From Azolla caroliniana (taxonomy: Eukaryota > Polypodiophyta): a stretch of DNA of 64,000 nt. Below, in pieces: positions 62,949 through 64,000 of this stretch. Made by a program: the position numbers and the translations under genes. The stretch is from positions 310,001 to 374,000 of the forward strand of contig JBHGNT010000011.1 of the NCBI GenBank assembly GCA_043228905.1, in the 5' to 3' direction. Position 1 is the stretch's first letter; each line of letters opens with the position of its first letter. The notes beneath the pieces were generated by a model. The model did no database searches. It was not told the DNA's origin and was given only the letters and a program-made list of their open reading frames with translations.

Positions 62949-63615
62949 AGGTTTTATTACGCGGCTAAGATATCTAGATGTATTCTTACCACATGCATTA
63001 AGGGTTGCCATTGGTCAACTTAGAATATCATCTCACCAACTTGAGATTGAGAATGGACGTACTAATGGAGTCCCTAGGGAGGAAAGGATATGTAGGTTAT
63101 GCCACATAGAGATAGAGGATGAGTACCATTTTACATGCAAATGTCCCACCCATGCCGAGATAAGGGCAAAATACCAAGACATACTTGGTTCCTCTCCCAC
63201 ACTCCCAAAACGATTAGATACACTAGATATAAAGAAATTAGGCAGATACATCCTAGAATTGAAACAACATAGAGAGAATAAGTTACAAAACGTTGATAAT
63301 AATGTTGCTAATGTTTACCAGCATGTAACAAATGAAGTTTTTCAGGAACAGGGGGAGACAATGAATGTTGACACACCTACACCACTCAGGCTTTTCCTTG
63401 ATGAAGCAGAAAATCAAAGAAGAATCAAACGCCCTTGGATGCCGGGTTTCAAAGCAACTCGATGAGATGTAGAAGCAATAAAGAAAATAAGGGAAGGTGA
63501 GCTACACCGCCTAGAAGTCATGGCTAAGGCACTCTATACACCGGGACCATGGGTCACACCCACACCAAAAACTTTTGACCTCCCACTTCTTTTTGAGAGA
63601 CTTGGGTGGAAATGA
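62949..63615 (+). pseudogene. LINE C-terminal coding region
   Basis: After H the LINE frame resumes as FITRLRYLDVFLPHALRVAIG, then ERICRLCHIEIEDEYHFTCKCP, a CCHC-like motif typical of LINE C-termini, and a charged tail. A TGA at 63463 interrupts, but the same frame continues (DVEAIKKIREGELHRL ... LLFERLGWK) to a stop at 63615. The true end of the protein is therefore probably 63615, with one nonsense change. Confidence 0.82.
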
Positions 63616-63788
63616 AATTAAGCTTAGTGCAATTAGGCTTAGTGCAAAGTTTTGTACACTACTAGAACTCTTTTAGCTTAAGCTATTTTCTTTTATTTTA
63701 GTTTTGATGATTGGATAAACACTCATTTTTGTTGTAAACCAACTATCTCATGGGCCAAATTTGGCCTTAGAAGACATTAATATATCTT

Positions 63789-63792
<4 letters not shown>
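63616..63792 (+). other. LINE 3' untranslated region
   Basis: Follows the LINE stop. It contains two near-identical TTAGTGCAA repeats (63623 and 63640 region) and a T-rich stretch before the (CT)n tract. Confidence 0.55.

Positions 63793-63829
<37 letters not shown>
63793..63829. repeat. (CT)n microsatellite
   Basis: About 18 CT units, probably at or near the LINE 3' end. Confidence 0.9.
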
Positions 63830-63830
<1 letters not shown>

Positions 63831-63832
<2 letters not shown>

Positions 63833-64000
63833 CAACAACAACACTCACATTATTAACTCTCATTGCCCTATGTTAAGAATTAGTTAATTAATCAATGTTG
63901 CATTATTGGGGAGACCTGTGCGTACCCCACCTTTTCTCATAACTTTTTATATTCCAAGCGATAAGAACGAGTTCTCTAACTAATTGAATGGGCAAACGAC
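63831..64000. other. Unassigned DNA at the right edge
   Basis: The last 170 bases show nothing I can assign. Confidence 0.4.

Larger units (their letters stand above)
56309..63830 (+). mobile_element. 5'-truncated LINE, split by element H
   Basis: Non-LTR retrotransposon pieces lie at 56309-57308 and 62949-63830. They encode the RT catalytic block (YADDIVLLYE), the C-terminal domain and a Cys/His motif. The 3' part ends in a (CT)n tract instead of a clear poly(A). The endonuclease and RT N-part are missing at the 5' side. Confidence 0.85.

Overview
This window is nuclear DNA of a land plant. It is almost entirely retrotransposon sequence, plus pieces of organellar DNA and a few DNA-transposon remnants. 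I see no intact host gene. Plant origin is shown by Ty1/copia and Ty3/gypsy chromovirus families primed by initiator tRNA-Met, a LINE, MITEs, and fragments of mitochondrial atp1 and plastid ndhB. The organellar pieces look more like those of a fern or lycophyte than of a flowering plant: the atp1 codons suggest heavy RNA editing, the atp1 homology stops where a fern/lycophyte group II intron is known, and the ndhB N-terminus is of non-seed-plant type. That placement is an inference.

Region 1 (1-39827) is one copia element, here called A, on the + strand and blown apart by nested insertions. Joining A's pieces across the inserts restores a recognisable gag-protease-integrase-RT-RNase H order, although it carries many stops. 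Inserted into A are: an LTR end (1-258) in its 5' LTR; a solo LTR (1340-1894); a gypsy chromovirus B (3501-14131, - strand), itself split by a gag-only element with identical LTRs (6592-10072); an intact copia C (14757-20373, + strand); and a copia F (20440-37480, + strand). F contains copia E (22702-34017, - strand), which contains an intact copia D (23500-29000, - strand) and a solo LTR (29120-29883). Target-site duplications (TSDs) of 4-5 bp support nearly every junction.

Region 2 (39828-53640) is AT-rich and gene-poor. It holds a MITE with a perfect 8-bp TSD (40563-41083), a weaker outer inverted repeat around it, decayed LINE and copia scraps, a 1.2-kb direct duplication (45573-46797 and 51128-52363) carrying a MITE with long terminal inverted repeats, a solo LTR (47695-48199), and a 5' fragment of a saccharopine dehydrogenase-like gene fused to the 3' end of an E-family element (50376-51124).

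Region 3 (about 53640-55840) is mitochondrial DNA transferred to the nucleus, with the first exon of atp1 and a tRNA-Arg(UCU)-like gene. Region 4 (55843-64000) holds a copia gag/LTR scrap and a 5'-truncated LINE (56309 to about 63830) interrupted by a third intact copia, H (57309-62948, - strand).

C, D and H are one Tnt1/Tork-like family. Each has an uninterrupted 1352-1357 residue Gag-Pol, nearly identical LTRs and a perfect TSD, so this family has transposed recently. The gag-only element is equally young and would need enzymes supplied by another element.
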